Notes under the pieces: model-generated
Told to the model about the DNA's origin: nothing
Seen by the model: the letters and a program-made list of their open reading frames with translations, nothing else
The model's database searches: none
Origin: a bacterium
GTDB lineage: Bacteria > Latescibacterota > UBA2968 > UBA8231
DNA length: 5,854 nt
NCBI GenBank assembly: GCA_027593305.1
Contig: JAQCJA010000322.1
Coordinates: 1 to 5,854 of the forward strand
Reading direction: 5' to 3'
Part shown: piece by piece, positions 5,481 through 5,854 of the stretch
How positions within the stretch are numbered: the first letter of the stretch is position 1
Layout: each line of letters begins with the position of its first letter
Made by a program: the position numbers and the translations under genes

Positions 5481-5515
5481 TTGTACATCGGCGGCCGCCT
5501 CCTGTAGACTACAAT
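5481..5515 (+). promoter_or_regulatory. Candidate promoter for the exported-protein gene
   Basis: TACAAT (5510-5515, 5/6 to the -10 consensus) overlaps TAGACT (5505-5510, 4/6). TTGTAC (5481-5486) lies 18 bp before the latter and could be a poor -35. The palindrome GGCGGCCGCC sits in the spacer, where a repressor could act. A start near 5517-5522 would give a leader of about 60 nt. The -35 is weak, so the call is tentative. Confidence 0.35.
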
Positions 5516-5524
5516 CTGCAATCC

Positions 5525-5558
5525 GGTCGTACAAATCAGGTGCGCATACCTCGCGACC
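5525..5558 (+). promoter_or_regulatory. Nested stem in the 5' leader of the exported-protein gene
   Basis: GGTCG (5525-5529) can pair with CGACC (5554-5558), and inside it AGGT (5538-5541) pairs with ACCT (5548-5551) around a 6-nt loop. The structure ends 7 nt before the AAAGGAG ribosome site. It could stabilise the mRNA or modulate initiation. The stems are short and the internal loop is asymmetric (8 versus 2 nt). Confidence 0.35.
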
Positions 5559-5581
5559 ACCCCCCAAAGGAGAAGAAACAC

Positions 5582-5854
5582 ATGAGGAGATTTCTCGTAG
5601 CAGGTGTTGCCGGCCTGCTTCTCGCTGGCGCTGCCAGCGCCCAGTTCTTCGATCCCCCCGCACTGGAAAATCGCAACGGCAGTCAGGGCTTTCCGTTCTA
5701 CATGCTCGAGGTTCCCAACCACGACGCCATGATCATGGACGGTTTCATTGATGACTGGGGTTGGTTCGACTCTGACTACACCCTGACCATGGAAGAGTGG
5801 CGTGACGAGGGTGATCGCCCGCTTCCGTCCCGTGCCGACCTCAACATCACGACC
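5582..5854 (+). CDS. Exported protein of unknown function, N-terminal 91 residues (runs off right edge)
   Basis: ATG 5582 is preceded by a strong AAAGGAG (5566-5572) at 9-nt spacing. The first 20 residues are a clear Sec signal peptide: basic MRR, a hydrophobic core about FLVAGVAGLLLAGA, and cleavage expected after ASA20 before Gln21. No lipobox cysteine is present, so it would be released to the periplasm or outside. The mature part is acidic and aromatic. MDGFIDDW (52-59) resembles the DG-x-x-DDW opening of family-9-type carbohydrate-binding beta-sandwich domains, but too little is present to assign a family. The frame stays open to the window end. The 212-bp upstream gap with promoter-like elements suggests its own transcription unit rather than membership in the SDR operon. 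Confidence 0.8.
   Translation, partial: MRRFLVAGVAGLLLAGAASAQFFDPPALENRNGSQGFPFYMLEVPNHDAMIMDGFIDDWGWFDSDYTLTMEEWRDEGDRPLPSRADLNITT

Larger units (their letters stand above)
5370..5581. other. AT-richer intergenic region between the SDR and the exported-protein gene
   Basis: This 212-bp stretch is visibly richer in A and T than the flanking genes, especially 5370-5460. It contains TCTCA-N9-TGAGA (5433-5451), a 10-bp palindrome GGCGGCCGCC (5490-5499), -10-like hexamers around 5505-5515 and a nested stem before the next gene. No stem followed by a T-run is visible after the SDR stop codon, so the end of the upstream transcript is unresolved. No gene is supported here. Confidence 0.6.

Noticed and set aside
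5435..5722. Minus-strand open frame of 95 codons across the last intergenic region
   Set aside because: It runs antisense through the signal peptide and ribosome site of the exported-protein gene, and I see no supporting ribosome site or motif for it.
1..5854. Mobile element, CRISPR array, tRNA or rRNA
   Set aside because: I saw no transposase or integrase motif, no regularly spaced repeats of CRISPR type, and no cloverleaf or rRNA-like sequence on either strand.

Overview
The window reads as chromosomal DNA from a GC-rich, diderm-type bacterium. Codons end mostly in G or C, Shine-Dalgarno sites are recognisable, one promoter is close to the sigma-70 consensus, and one gene product carries a Sec signal peptide. 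Protein style (a xylose-isomerase-like TIM-barrel enzyme, a creatininase-family hydrolase, an SDR and a secreted acidic/aromatic protein) would fit an uncultured proteobacterium or a Latescibacterota/Gemmatimonadota-type lineage. The sequence alone does not settle this, and the assignment is a weak inference.

Layout. The left 1.66 kb is the minus-strand N-terminal 553 codons of uvrA (nucleotide excision repair), running off the left edge. A 199-bp divergent intergenic region follows. It holds a tandem 19/20-bp G/A-rich repeat, a small inverted repeat and a near-consensus plus-strand promoter. Everything to the right is on the plus strand: a sugar-phosphate isomerase/epimerase-like TIM-barrel protein (1859-2677); thpR, an RNA 2',3'-cyclic phosphodiesterase (2696-3301, GTG start); a 158-bp spacer with a 17-bp tandem repeat and a hairpin; a creatininase-family metal hydrolase (3460-4224); a small protein of unknown function (about 4242-4568) with a twin-arginine-like segment and a Pro6/Gly4 tail; and a classical SDR dehydrogenase (4578-5369). 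After a 212-bp AT-richer intergenic region comes the start of an exported protein (5582 to the right edge).

How the genes may work together. The isomerase and thpR form one tight transcription unit from the promoter at 1784-1812. The creatininase, small protein and SDR form a second tight block (17- and 9-nt gaps), which may be read through from upstream or have its own start in the 3302-3459 spacer. Isomerase, creatininase-like amidohydrolase and SDR are typical components of small-molecule (sugar, polyol or cyclic amide) catabolism. thpR looks like a passenger. The most open question is the small protein between the creatininase and the SDR. It resembles no enzyme I recognise and could be a short exported or membrane-inserted protein, or more speculatively a peptide substrate of its neighbours.

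I saw no tRNA, rRNA, CRISPR array, transposase or convincing intrinsic terminator.
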